DNA from: Flectobacillus major DSM 103
GTDB taxonomy: Bacteria > Bacteroidota > Bacteroidia > Cytophagales > Spirosomataceae
Reading direction: 5' to 3'
DNA length: 64,000 bases
NCBI RefSeq assembly: GCF_000427405.1
Contig: NZ_KE386491.1
Location: forward strand, 3,915,812 to 3,979,811
Shown: positions 1 to 8,344 of the stretch, piece after piece
Layout of the letters: every line of letters begins with the position of its first letter
How positions within the stretch are numbered: the stretch's first letter is position 1
Translations under genes and position numbers: made by a program
The notes under the pieces: model-generated
Told to the model about the DNA's origin: nothing
What the model saw: the letters and a program-made list of their open reading frames with translations, nothing else
Databases searched by the model: none

Positions 1-2999
1 GGCCAAGCCCCTTCTCCTTCATAGTATTGGTTGACATTGGTAGCCCCCTGAAACAAGAAAGTGAAATCAAAGTTTTTGTAGTGTAAGCTTCCGTTAAAAC
101 CAAAGATAATTTCCGGCGTATTTGATTTTCCGATAGCCACTCTATCAAGATCATTGATTATACCATCTTTGTTAATATCTTCATAGCGAATATCGCCAGG
201 GCCAGTATTGCCGAGTTGCTTAGGGGCAGCGTCTACTTCCTGCTGAGACTGGAATAATCCGATTGCTCTGTAGCCATATTGTGTATTGAGCGATAAGCCT
301 GTTCTTCTGATATTTGGGTTGACAGAAGCCGCTTCATCAATAAAGACAATTTCATTTTTGGCATACGTCAAATTGGCACTCATCGAATATCGTAAATCTC
401 TTGTAAGCCTATTGGTATGGCCAAGTGTAACTTCTACTCCTTTGTTGTTTACTTTGGCTAAGTTTTCGACAGGTAAGCCAATACCAAGAAGGCTTGGTAC
501 AGAAAGGTTTCTTGAAGCAAGAATATCACTTCTTTTGTCGAAAAAGTAATCTACAACGGCTGTAAGTTTTCCTTTCAAGAAAGTAGCATCGATGCCTACA
601 TTAAGTTTTTTGACCGTTTCCCAAGTTACATCGGGGTTCGATAACCTACCTTCAACAATAGCTGGTTGTATATTGGCATTACCAAAAACTGCCGAACCAC
701 TTACATAATATGATTGCAAATACAAGAAACGTTGGTCGCCTAGTCTGTCATTTCCAAGAATACCATAAGAGGCACGTAGTTTTAAGAAATCAACTAAAGA
801 AGAGTTTTTTAAAAAAGGTTCTTGTGAAACTACATAGCCCGCTGAAAAAGAAGGAAAAAACCCCCACCTTTTGCCTTCTGCAAATTGCTCTGAACCGTCG
901 GCTCTAAAACTTGTTTCTAGCACGTATTTGTCATCATAAGCCCAGTTAATTCTACCAACAATACCTTGTCGGCCACTACTACCCGAATAGCCACTATTGT
1001 TGCGGTTGGCGGCAGCACCAAAGTTAATTTCGTCGATGGCTAGGGTATAGCCTTCACGAGAAGCATTCAAATAATTCCAAGCCTGTTTGGTTTGAGTATA
1101 TAATAGTAAACCCGTAAAATTGCTTTTACCAATGGTTGTTTTATAGTTTAGGTGCGACTCCAAAGTAACAGCCTGTTCATCTAAATGATTTTGTACTAAC
1201 GATGTAGGGCCTTTGTCAGCTTCTACAAAAGAGCCATCAGACACCCTGTTATAAAAAGGGATTTTGGTATAAGTCCAGTTTTTATTATCAGTAAATGTTT
1301 TATCATAAGAAGCAATAGCTTTGATAGAAAGTCCTTTAAGAAATGGCAATTGTTGTTCTAATTCCATACGCCCACGAAATGCTTGGATATTTCTTTTTCT
1401 ATAGCCATTTTCGGGTAGTGTCAAATACGATGGGCCATTAGAATATTCGCCATTCGACCACTTGATAGGTGTTCTATTAGGTGGAATACCCGACATCCAT
1501 CTAAAAACTTCTTCCGAGGCCACGTTGTTAGTTTTTTCATCTCTGCCCGACAAATCAAACGAAAGCTTGGTTGTACTAGTAACGTTGGCATCTATATTTG
1601 ACCTAAAGTTGTATCGATTAAAGTCATTAGAAGGAATAATACCATCTTGTTTTAAATATCCCGCCGAAGTAGCATATCGTACCTTATCTGAGCCACCAGT
1701 AGCCGAAATAGAATAGTTACGAACCATGGCTGATTTTTTAAGAACCGAAAACCAGTCAGAATCAGGGTGTGTGTCTGGGCTTGAGTGAGTGCGGTATTTT
1801 TCTAGGTCGTTTTGCGAATACATAGGTTGTTTGCCATCGTTGGCCAAGGCTTCGTTGTAAAGCATAGCGTATTCGTAAGAATTCAAAAACTCAGGATTGC
1901 GTGTTCGCTCTTGTACACCAACATTAGCTGTAAAATCAATTTGCATTTTGCCCTCTGCTCCTCTTTTGGTAGTAACAAGAATAACCCCGTTACCAGCACG
2001 AATACCAAATACGGCCGCACTAGCTGCATCTTTTAAAATAGAAAAAGATTGGATTTCGCTAGAATTGAGCTGTGCAAAATCGCTTGACGAACGCACAATC
2101 CCATCAATTACATAGATTGGCGATGAATCACCAATTGTACCAATACCCCTAATCAAAATATTGGATGCGTCTTTGCCTGGCTCGCCCGAACGCTGTGTAG
2201 CGATAATACCCGCTGCCTGCCCAACCAAAGAGTTGCTTAGGTTGGGAGAAGGATTACTAGCAATGGCTTTTTGACTTACATCCGATACCGCCCCAGCTAT
2301 CGTACTTTTCTTTTGAGTACCATAACCTACTACTACTACTTCATCGAGGTTACCAATATCGGCTTTTAATACAACATTCAGTGATGTTTGCTTACCAACA
2401 GCCACTTCTGCTTTGAGGTATCCTACAGAGGTAAAAACCAGTACGACATCTTCATTAGGAATACTGATTCTGAATTTTCCATTGGGGTCGGTTGTTGTTC
2501 CACGAGTCGTTCCTTTAATCTGGATACTTACACCAACGAGCCCCTCGCCTTTATCGTCGGTTACTGTACCTGTGATGGCCTGCTCGATAATTTCTTCTTT
2601 GGGATAAATACTGACTTTGGTTTCGGTAGAGGACCGATTTTTCCTTTTCAAAAGAATCTGTTGTCCCGAAACTTCATAATTGATACTTAGTGGCGACAAA
2701 AGGTCGGTAAGAACTTCTGCTAAAGGTCTGTCTTCAGCATCAATAGATACCCTTCTTTTCGAGTCGATCAACTCTGGACTATACATAAAATTGATACCTA
2801 CAATTTTTTCAATTTTTTGCAAGACATCTTCTACCTCATCTTTTTTCAGATGCAGTGTCACCTTCTTGTTCAGCAAATCTTGTGCTTTAGTGTCGTGTGC
2901 CAATGAGAAACTCATACACAAAACAGATAAAGCAATTTGCAATAAACTGATTTTCATGATTTTTCGTAAAATTTGATACGATGGCAATTTTTTTTTCAT
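1..2999 (-). CDS. SusC/RagA-family TonB-dependent receptor with STN domain (3' end outside window)
   Basis: Outer-membrane TonB-dependent receptor, N-terminal 999 codons only. Seen: a signal-peptide-like start (KISLLQIALSVLCMSFSLAH), an STN (secretin/TonB N-terminal) domain at about residues 45-105, a carboxypeptidase-like CNA-B domain near 135-210, the SusC hallmark DEVVVVGYGTQKK near 220, a plug domain and then beta-barrel sequence to the window edge. STN-bearing receptors of this family contact a FecR anti-sigma in the periplasm, and a fecR/ECF-sigma pair lies directly upstream on the same strand, so the receptor probably signals as well as transports. The substrate is not deducible, and any susD partner would be beyond the left edge. 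ATG at 2999 was chosen because the leader resembles other SusC leaders; an in-frame ATG at 2957 would also leave a signal peptide. Confidence 0.93.
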   Translation of the reverse strand, partial: MKKKLPSYQILRKIMKISLLQIALSVLCMSFSLAHDTKAQDLLNKKVTLHLKKDEVEDVLQKIEKIVGINFMYSPELIDSKRRVSIDAEDRPLAEVLTDLLSPLSINYEVSGQQILLKRKNRSSTETKVSIYPKEEIIEQAITGTVTDDKGEGLVGVSIQIKGTTRGTTTDPNGKFRISIPNEDVVLVFTSVGYLKAEVAVGKQTSLNVVLKADIGNLDEVVVVGYGTQKKSTIAGAVSDVSQKAIASNPSPNLSNSLVGQAAGIIATQRSGEPGKDASNILIRGIGTIGDSSPIYVIDGIVRSSSDFAQLNSSEIQSFSILKDAASAAVFGIRAGNGVILVTTKRGAEGKMQIDFTANVGVQERTRNPEFLNSYEYAMLYNEALANDGKQPMYSQNDLEKYRTHSSPDTHPDSDWFSVLKKSAMVRNYSISATGGSDKVRYATSAGYLKQDGIIPSNDFNRYNFRSNIDANVTSTTKLSFDLSGRDEKTNNVASEEVFRWMSGIPPNRTPIKWSNGEYSNGPSYLTLPENGYRKRNIQAFRGRMELEQQLPFLKGLSIKAIASYDKTFTDNKNWTYTKIPFYNRVSDGSFVEADKGPTSLVQNHLDEQAVTLESHLNYKTTIGKSNFTGLLLYTQTKQAWNYLNASREGYTLAIDEINFGAAANRNNSGYSGSSGRQGIVGRINWAYDDKYVLETSFRADGSEQFAEGKRWGFFPSFSAGYVVSQEPFLKNSSLVDFLKLRASYGILGNDRLGDQRFLYLQSYYVSGSAVFGNANIQPAIVEGRLSNPDVTWETVKKLNVGIDATFLKGKLTAVVDYFFDKRSDILASRNLSVPSLLGIGLPVENLAKVNNKGVEVTLGHTNRLTRDLRYSMSANLTYAKNEIVFIDEAASVNPNIRRTGLSLNTQYGYRAIGLFQSQQEVDAAPKQLGNTGPGDIRYEDINKDGIINDLDRVAIGKSNTPEIIFGFNGSLHYKNFDFTFLFQGATNVNQYYEGEGAW

Positions 3000-3151
3000 A
3001 CTTTTGGGTAATTTGTTAATTGGAACGAATTGGCAAAGGAATCCCCTCATCCATTTCTGGATGTTTGTGTCGAAGCAAAGTGGAGGGGACATTGGGGTGA
3101 ATGATGCGTCAACATCATTCACCTTTTTTATTGTTTATGTATGTTTAAAAG

Positions 3152-4276
3152 TTAGTTACAGGGTTTTCCCGAAATAATAATTTGGCCATCTGTTATTTCA
3201 TAGCTGGCATCTATAATCGTACAAATCCATTTAATTTTTTCATTCAAAGGTTCTGTACCCAATTTAGCGGTGATAGTACATTTGCTCATGACTTGCTCGT
3301 CGAATACAATATCTATTCCGTATTCTTTTTCCAGCTTTGTAAATACCTCGCTGACTGGCGTTGCATCAAATACAAGCGACTGAGCTTCATTTTTAAGTGC
3401 CAAAGCTGTAGGCGGAGCTTGTATTTCAGTTTTTGACAAGGTATTGTCATTGCGTTGATAAATTATTTGCTGATTAGCTGTTAGTACAACACCTGAAAGT
3501 TCTTTGTCATCGAGCTGCTGAATCGAGCCAAGCGTATTTTGTGTTATTACGGCTACTCTTCCTGTTTTTACCATCACCTTGACTTCTTCCAAATCATCGA
3601 AAGCTTTAATGGTAAAACTTGTTCCTAGTACCTTGGTGACAATATCTTTGGTAAATACCAAGAAAGGCTTTTGTGTATTTTTGGTTACTTCAAAAAAAGC
3701 TTCACCCAACAAAAAAACCTCTCGCTTTTGAGCATTGAATGAATCATAGTATTTTAGGCGGCTTCCTTTATGCAATACAATAGTACTGCCATCGGGCAGT
3801 ACAACCAGTTTGTTGAGTTGTGTATTATTGTTAATCTCGGTAAAATGCTCTTTGTTATGCGATTGGGTTAAATGCTCTTCAAAGCTTATTTCTTGAGCTG
3901 TGGAGGTTTTTTTTTCGTTGAAAAACCACCATATTCCCAATACAAGCAATACAGATGCTGCTATTGCCCAATATTTATATACAGCTATAACCGCTGCTTG
4001 CTCGTCTTTTATGGGCAAGTTTTCCTCACGTTCACGTTCTTTGGCTATCGACAAAGCTCTAGTAACCTGATTGTCGATGTATTCGTTATTTAGCTCGATG
4101 GGTTTACCTTCCAAATTCAGTAGCAAAGAACGTAGTTGTTGTAACACTTCGGGCTTAACGAAGTTGGCTTCTGACCATTTATCCCAGAAAACCTCATTTT
4201 GATGACGATTTTCATAAACCCATTTTCTAAAAGAAGGGTCATTGAGTAATTCTTCAAAAGTTGTTTTTGTGTTCAT
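3152..4276 (-). CDS. FecR-family anti-sigma factor
   Basis: Inner-membrane anti-sigma factor expected to hold the ECF sigma factor encoded just upstream and to release it when the STN receptor downstream is loaded. About 374 aa: a cytoplasmic N-terminal part, one transmembrane helix near residues 102-119 (YWAIAASVLLVLGIWWFF), a periplasmic FecR domain (LPDGSTIVLHKGSRL, then GEAFFEVTKN and VLGTSFTIKAF) and a C-terminal DUF4974-like domain ending DASYEITDGQIIISGKPCN. The start MNTKTTFEELL at 4276 is preferred over an upstream in-frame ATG at 4369, which would add 31 residues lacking family character. The gap to the receptor (3000-3151) shows no gene. The assignment to class is secure; the signal sensed is unknown. 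Confidence 0.92.
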   Translation of the reverse strand: MNTKTTFEELLNDPSFRKWVYENRHQNEVFWDKWSEANFVKPEVLQQLRSLLLNLEGKPIELNNEYIDNQVTRALSIAKEREREENLPIKDEQAAVIAVYKYWAIAASVLLVLGIWWFFNEKKTSTAQEISFEEHLTQSHNKEHFTEINNNTQLNKLVVLPDGSTIVLHKGSRLKYYDSFNAQKREVFLLGEAFFEVTKNTQKPFLVFTKDIVTKVLGTSFTIKAFDDLEEVKVMVKTGRVAVITQNTLGSIQQLDDKELSGVVLTANQQIIYQRNDNTLSKTEIQAPPTALALKNEAQSLVFDATPVSEVFTKLEKEYGIDIVFDEQVMSKCTITAKLGTEPLNEKIKWICTIIDASYEITDGQIIISGKPCN

Positions 4277-4419
4277 AAAGCCTTTTAGGTTGTTGCATTT
4301 GATGTCTCCCCTTGCAGTTTCTATTGCTAACATCCCCAAACCTATGTTTGGATACTCGCTAAAAGACAATTTTTTTTAAATAAATTTATAAAAAAACAAA
4401 AAGAAGACAGAAAAGCTCT

Positions 4420-5013
4420 TTAGCTGCATATCCAGCATAGAAAAGGAATGATTATTTCCCAGTTTTCACGGAGTTTGATTAGGGCTCTTTGGATGATATT
4501 ACTTACCGATTGCGGTTTGATTTGAAGCAGTAGAGCGATTTCCTCAACCCGAAGGTCTTGATAAAATCGTAGATAGAGGATTTCTCGTTGCCTTTCGGGC
4601 AACTGTTGTAGCGAGCAAGACACCTTCTGATGAATACTATTGAAAGCCTCATTTTCTATCAGCGAGGTTTCTGACGAATCTTCAAAGAGCGTATCATTGA
4701 AATTTTCTTCAAGCGGAATAGCCTTGAACGTTTGGAGTGTTTTGAATAGTTGATTTCTAAAAGCTTTGAGCAGATAAAACTTTACTGATTCAACTTCATT
4801 TAGCGAGCTACGACGAAGCCAGAGTTTGATGAGTAAATCCTGAATGGCATCTTCTATAATCTGGTTATTAGAAGTGAATTTACCGCCATAATGAACCAAC
4901 GTTTTGTAGAACTGTTTAGAGAGCTGAGTAAAAGCCACTTCATCGCCTGCTCTAAAGTTGTTCCAGAGCATTTGTTCATTTAGTGATTGTGAGCTTTTAA
5001 GAGAGTTGGTCAT
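4420..5013 (-). CDS. ECF-type RNA polymerase sigma factor (FecI-like)
   Basis: Extracytoplasmic-function sigma factor of 197 aa. A sigma-70 region 2 is visible (EDAIQDLLIKLWLRRSSL and following, near residues 50-90) and a region 4 helix-turn-helix (LPERQREILYLRFYQDLRVEE, then IKPQSVSNIIQRALIKLRE, near 135-185). It is the first gene of a sigma / anti-sigma / SusC-STN series on the minus strand, the standard Bacteroidota cell-surface signalling arrangement. It probably directs transcription of the downstream receptor and possibly of itself. I see no clear consensus promoter in the short upstream gap. The family call is strong; the target regulon is inference. Confidence 0.93.
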   Translation of the reverse strand: MTNSLKSSQSLNEQMLWNNFRAGDEVAFTQLSKQFYKTLVHYGGKFTSNNQIIEDAIQDLLIKLWLRRSSLNEVESVKFYLLKAFRNQLFKTLQTFKAIPLEENFNDTLFEDSSETSLIENEAFNSIHQKVSCSLQQLPERQREILYLRFYQDLRVEEIALLLQIKPQSVSNIIQRALIKLRENWEIIIPFLCWICS

Positions 5014-5109
5014 ATTTCAACTAAAAATTTACACGAAATAACCAACAATATCTAAAAATAACAATACTTTGATAGATTCTAGCTGTTTTGTCCCCTAATT
5101 ATTACATAA

Positions 5110-5139
5110 AAATACCCGAATAGGGTAATTCGGGTATTT
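5110..5139 (-). terminator. Rho-independent terminator after the DoxX gene
   Basis: An 11-bp perfect stem, AAATACCCGAA with TTCGGGTATTT, and an 8-nt loop begin 11 bases after the DoxX stop codon. Read on the minus strand it is followed by a T-rich run. It separates the DoxX gene from the sigma factor gene downstream. Confidence 0.8.
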
Positions 5140-5149
5140 GACAGAAGTA

Positions 5150-5596
5150 TTATTTCTTGCCTTTGGGCGTGTGGGTGCGAGCGTATTCGTCAAAAGAAAA
5201 TTTACCTGAACCAGCAATCGCAAATATGATAAGTAAAATGAGAACAATCAACGAAAGCCAAAGCTCAGAATTGAGATAAGAGAAGCCATTGCGTAAGTTG
5301 GTAAAGAATACAGCAACAAATAGAATAGGAATTTGAAAAACTGAAGCCGTACGAGTCATACAGCCAATGGCAATCATTAAGCCACCAACCAAATGGGCAA
5401 AGGCTACATAGTGTACCGCCACAAAAGTCCAAGCATTGAAGTGTAGGCCTTCGACAAGATTTCCTAAATAGGTAGTGTCACCAATAAAACTAACTCCTTT
5501 GAGAAAGAGTAGAACCCCAAGCGAAATCCGTACGATGTCGAGCCATGCAGGGTGATGGGAGTCGCCCCAATGTTCTATTTGTTCGATAGTTGTCAT
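5150..5596 (-). CDS. DoxX-family membrane protein
   Basis: Small integral membrane protein of 148 aa with about four hydrophobic segments (near residues 20-40, 55-80, 85-105 and 112-135), matching the DoxX/DoxD-like family in size and layout. The motif PAWLDIVRISLGVLLFLKG at the N-terminus and the charged C-terminal tail (TPKGKK) fit. Members are membrane proteins of poorly defined redox or stress-related role; no specific function should be assigned. It appears to be a single-gene unit with its own terminator and follows the rpl terminator on the same strand. Confidence 0.82.
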   Translation of the reverse strand: MTTIEQIEHWGDSHHPAWLDIVRISLGVLLFLKGVSFIGDTTYLGNLVEGLHFNAWTFVAVHYVAFAHLVGGLMIAIGCMTRTASVFQIPILFVAVFFTNLRNGFSYLNSELWLSLIVLILLIIFAIAGSGKFSFDEYARTHTPKGKK

Positions 5597-5716
5597 AGCA
5601 GTAAAAGGTTTGATTTAGAGAAAGTTAGCGAAAAAAATATAGAAAGTCAAGACAATATGATACTTTTTCAGCAGGAGTAATAGAAGGTACAAAACAATGA
5701 GGAATAGCATAAAAAC

Positions 5717-5750
5717 AAAGCGAGCCATAACCGTAGTTATGACTCGCTTT
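5717..5750 (-). terminator. Terminator of the rplKAJL operon
   Basis: A long stem, AAAGCGAG-C-CATAAC pairing with GTTATG-A-CTCGCTTT around a CGTA loop, with one mismatch. It lies about 24 bases past the rplL stop and is followed on the minus strand by a T-rich tract. It shows that rplL is not co-transcribed with rpoB here. Confidence 0.88.
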
Positions 5751-5773
5751 AAAGGACTGTATATTGGTGTTAA

Positions 5774-6154
5774 TTACTTAACTTCAACTTCAGCACCAGC
5801 TTCTTCTAAAGATTTTTTCAAACCTTCAGCTTCTTCTTTAGAAACGCCTTCTTTGATAGCTTTTGGAGCTCCGTCAACTACTTCTTTAGCTTCTTTCAAG
5901 CCAAGACCAGTTAAGTCTTTCACCAATTTAACTACTGCCAATTTGTTAGCACCAGCAGCTTTCAAGATTACGTCGAAAGATGTTTTTTCAGCAGGAGCTT
6001 CAGCAGCATCACCAGCACCACCACCAGCTACAACTACTGCAGCAGCAGCAGCAGGTTCGATACCATACTCATCTTTCAAGATAGCTGCTAATTCGTTAAC
6101 TTCTTTAACTGTTAAATTTACTAATTGTTCAGCGAATGCTTTTAAATCTGCCAT
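5774..6154 (-). CDS. rplL: 50S ribosomal protein L7/L12
   Basis: Ribosomal stalk protein of 126 aa that recruits translation GTPases. Seen: an N-terminal dimerisation region ([20 protein letters not shown]), an Ala/Gly-rich hinge near residues 35-53, and the C-terminal globular domain with the conserved [20 protein letters not shown] stretch. Length and composition are typical. It is the last gene of the rplK-A-J-L set and is followed by a strong terminator instead of rpoB. The 112-bp gap to rplJ is AT-rich and shows no gene. Confidence 0.98.
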   Translation of the reverse strand: MADLKAFAEQLVNLTVKEVNELAAILKDEYGIEPAAAAAVVVAGGGAGDAAEAPAEKTSFDVILKAAGANKLAVVKLVKDLTGLGLKEAKEVVDGAPKAIKEGVSKEEAEGLKKSLEEAGAEVEVK

Positions 6155-6266
6155 TTTATTAAGAGATTTTAATTGTTTACGATTTTGATTATTATACTAT
6201 ATGCGTTTATTGTACTTGGAAGCCTTTATAAATTTGAGCTTACCTAAGCAAGCATCAAATTGGTTA

Positions 6267-6800
6267 TTAACCTTCTCTTTCCGATAAAGTTTTCAAGATA
6301 CCTGCCAATTTGCCGCCGCTGCTTTGAAGAGCAGAAACAACGTTTTTCGCAGGAGATTGCAACAATCCAATGATGTCGCCAATCATTTCTTGTCTTGACT
6401 TCACGTTTTCAAGAGCTGCCAATTGATCTTCTCCGATAAACAAGCCACCTTCAATAGAAGCACCTTTGAAACGGATTTTATCTTTACCAGCTTCCTTCTT
6501 GAAATCTTTGATCAATTTTGCAGGAGTCTTAGGATTTTCAGGAGAGAAAATCACACCAGACATTCCTTTTAAAACTGTATCATTGAAAGGAGTATAGTCA
6601 GTTCCTGTAGTTTCAAGAGCCTTAGCAATCAAAGTATTTTTTACGATACGATACTCTAAGCCACGTTGAAAACAAAGTCTTCTGAATGCGTTTACTTCTG
6701 CAACGGTCAACCCAGCGGTATCAGTGATGTAGAAGTATGGAGTAGCAGCGAACTTTTCGCTCAACTCTCCAATAATTACTGCTTTTTCTTCTTTAGTCAT
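6267..6800 (-). CDS. rplJ: 50S ribosomal protein L10
   Basis: L10 anchors L7/L12 dimers to the large subunit. The 177-aa product begins MTKEEKAVIIGELSEKF and has the typical ITDTAGLTVAEVNAFRR and RIVKNTLIAKALE stretches, with the C-terminal helix region that binds L7/L12. It starts two bases after the rplA stop codon, so the two genes are translationally linked. Gene order and length are standard for the family. Confidence 0.98.
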   Translation of the reverse strand: MTKEEKAVIIGELSEKFAATPYFYITDTAGLTVAEVNAFRRLCFQRGLEYRIVKNTLIAKALETTGTDYTPFNDTVLKGMSGVIFSPENPKTPAKLIKDFKKEAGKDKIRFKGASIEGGLFIGEDQLAALENVKSRQEMIGDIIGLLQSPAKNVVSALQSSGGKLAGILKTLSEREG

Positions 6801-6802
6801 GA

Positions 6803-7501
6803 TTACAAACCGTTAACTGTTGCTTTATCAATTTGAACACCTGGAGACATCGTAGAAGACAAGTTGATTGACTTCACGTATGTTCCTTTAGCTGAAGATG
6901 GCTTCAATTTTACCAATGTATTGATAAGTTCTTGAGCGTTTTCAGCCAATTTAGCAGGGTCGAAAGACACCTTACCAATTGAAGTATGGATGATACCAGT
7001 TTTGTCAACTTTGAAGTCGATTTTACCAGCTTTCACTTCTTTAACAGCTTGTCCAACCTCCAAAGTAACTGTTCCTGATTTAGGGTTTGGCATCAAACCA
7101 CGAGGGCCTAAAACACGACCTAAACGACCGATTTTAGCCATTACAGTTGGCATAGTGATGATTACATCAATATCAGTCCAACCTTTCTCGATTTTTTGGA
7201 TATATTCGTCCAACCCAACGAAGTCAGCACCAGCAGCTTTTGCTTCTTCCTCTTTGTCAGGAGTGCAAAGTACCAATACACGAACATCTTTACCTGTACC
7301 GTGTGGCAAGGCAACAACGCCACGTACCATTTGGTCAGCTTTACGTGGGTCAACACCCAAACGAACGTCGATATCCACAGAGGAATCAAACTTCGTATAT
7401 GAAATCTCTTTCAATATCTCTGCCGCTTTCGTAAGTGAGTACGCTTGCGTTGAGTCATATTTCGAAAGAGCTTCTTTTTGTTTCTTTGTTAACTTAGCCA
7501 T
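6803..7501 (-). CDS. rplA: 50S ribosomal protein L1
   Basis: L1 binds 23S rRNA at the E-site stalk and in many bacteria represses its own operon by binding the leader mRNA. The start [15 protein letters not shown] at 7501 is preferred to a start 12 bases upstream, giving 232 aa. Conserved segments include [39 protein letters not shown] and the C-terminal [20 protein letters not shown]. It sits 20 bases after rplK and 2 bases before rplJ. Confidence 0.98.
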   Translation of the reverse strand: MAKLTKKQKEALSKYDSTQAYSLTKAAEILKEISYTKFDSSVDIDVRLGVDPRKADQMVRGVVALPHGTGKDVRVLVLCTPDKEEEAKAAGADFVGLDEYIQKIEKGWTDIDVIITMPTVMAKIGRLGRVLGPRGLMPNPKSGTVTLEVGQAVKEVKAGKIDFKVDKTGIIHTSIGKVSFDPAKLAENAQELINTLVKLKPSSAKGTYVKSINLSSTMSPGVQIDKATVNGL

Positions 7502-7521
7502 TATTCTTTTCAATTTGAAAA

Positions 7522-7959
7522 TTAGAAAGGTTTTTCTCCTGTTACTGTAAGACCCATAGAACGAGCTGTACCAGCTACCATGCTCATTGCTGCTTCTACT
7601 GTGAAACAGTTTAAGTCTGGCATCTTAGTTTCAGCAATCGTACGAACTTGGTCCCAAGTTACAGAACCAACTTTTTTCAAGTTTGGCTGAGCTGAACCAA
7701 TTTTTACCTTAGCAGCTTCCAACAACAAGATTGGAGCAGGAGGAGTTTTTACTACGAAATCAAATGATTTATCTTTGTAGTAAGTAATTAATACAGGTAG
7801 AATTACACCTGGTTTATCTTGTGTTCTGGCATTGAATTGCTTACAGAACTCCATGATATTCAAACCCTTAGAACCCAAGGCAGGACCGATTGGTGGTGAA
7901 GGGTTTGCGGCACCACCCTTGCACTGCAACTTAACGTAGCCAGCTATTTCTTTTGCCAT
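7522..7959 (-). CDS. rplK: 50S ribosomal protein L11
   Basis: L11 forms the GTPase-associated centre with 23S rRNA. The 145-aa protein shows the conserved [21 protein letters not shown] and [19 protein letters not shown] regions and the C-terminal rRNA-binding domain ([17 protein letters not shown]). It is the first gene of its operon. The usual upstream partners secE and nusG are absent; instead there is a leader of about 220 nt and a consensus promoter, and further upstream comes pbpC. Confidence 0.98.
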   Translation of the reverse strand: MAKEIAGYVKLQCKGGAANPSPPIGPALGSKGLNIMEFCKQFNARTQDKPGVILPVLITYYKDKSFDFVVKTPPAPILLLEAAKVKIGSAQPNLKKVGSVTWDQVRTIAETKMPDLNCFTVEAAMSMVAGTARSMGLTVTGEKPF

Positions 7960-7995
7960 TTCTTTGTAAAATCTTTAAGTGTTGGATTTGTGATT

Positions 7996-8026
7996 CCTAG
8001 CTGACAGAAATACCTGTACGGCTAGG
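7996..8026 (-). promoter_or_regulatory. Leader-mRNA hairpin upstream of rplK (candidate L1-binding site)
   Basis: The leader RNA can fold CCTAGC-CGT-ACAG-(loop)-CTGT-CA-GCTAGG: two short stems separated by an asymmetric internal loop, about 37-67 nt before the rplK start. L1-regulated rplKA leaders are known to carry a stem / asymmetric loop / stem, so this is a plausible autoregulatory site. The hairpin is seen; its function is inference. Confidence 0.45.
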
Positions 8027-8188
8027 TTTCATAGCTTGACTTCTCTCTGCCAGTGGGGGTGGAAGCGTTCCCTACCTGATTGAAGCCGGGTGTTTCGATA
8101 AGAAAATTTGTAACTGAACTTTCTGATTTACAGTCTTTTGCCTAATTATTTAATTGGGCATTTGTTCGCTGCCTACCGAAACGGACTG

Positions 8189-8219
8189 CAAAATTACGGC
8201 TTTCTTATTAATTTACAAA
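8189..8219 (-). promoter_or_regulatory. Bacteroidota-type promoter for the rplKAJL operon
   Basis: On the minus strand TTTG (8216-8219) is followed after exactly 19 bases by TAATTTTG (8189-8196). This matches the Bacteroidota sigma-ABfr consensus TTTG-N19-21-TAnnTTTG. The expected transcript start near 8180 gives a leader of roughly 220 nt before rplK. The rest of the 385-base gap between rplK and pbpC (7960-8344) shows no coding sequence. Confidence 0.75.
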
Positions 8220-8344
8220 TAGTTAGCAAAAAAAAATGGATATTTTGCCGATTATTTCACAACATTCTTCCTAAATATGCTATATCCTTTCATGAAATGC
8301 CTCTATCGGGGCTATCTGGGGCTTTGGAATAGGGCTTGTTGGGC

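Noticed and set aside
5697-6188. Long open frame opposite rplL
   Set aside because: Antisense shadow of rplL and its terminator; low-complexity translation caused by Ala/Glu-rich codons, no family match.
6990-7550. 186-codon open frame opposite rplA
   Set aside because: Antisense to a certain ribosomal protein gene; no motif.
7960-8188. tRNA or secE/nusG remnant upstream of rplK
   Set aside because: No cloverleaf could be formed and no coding similarity seen; treated as the rplK leader.
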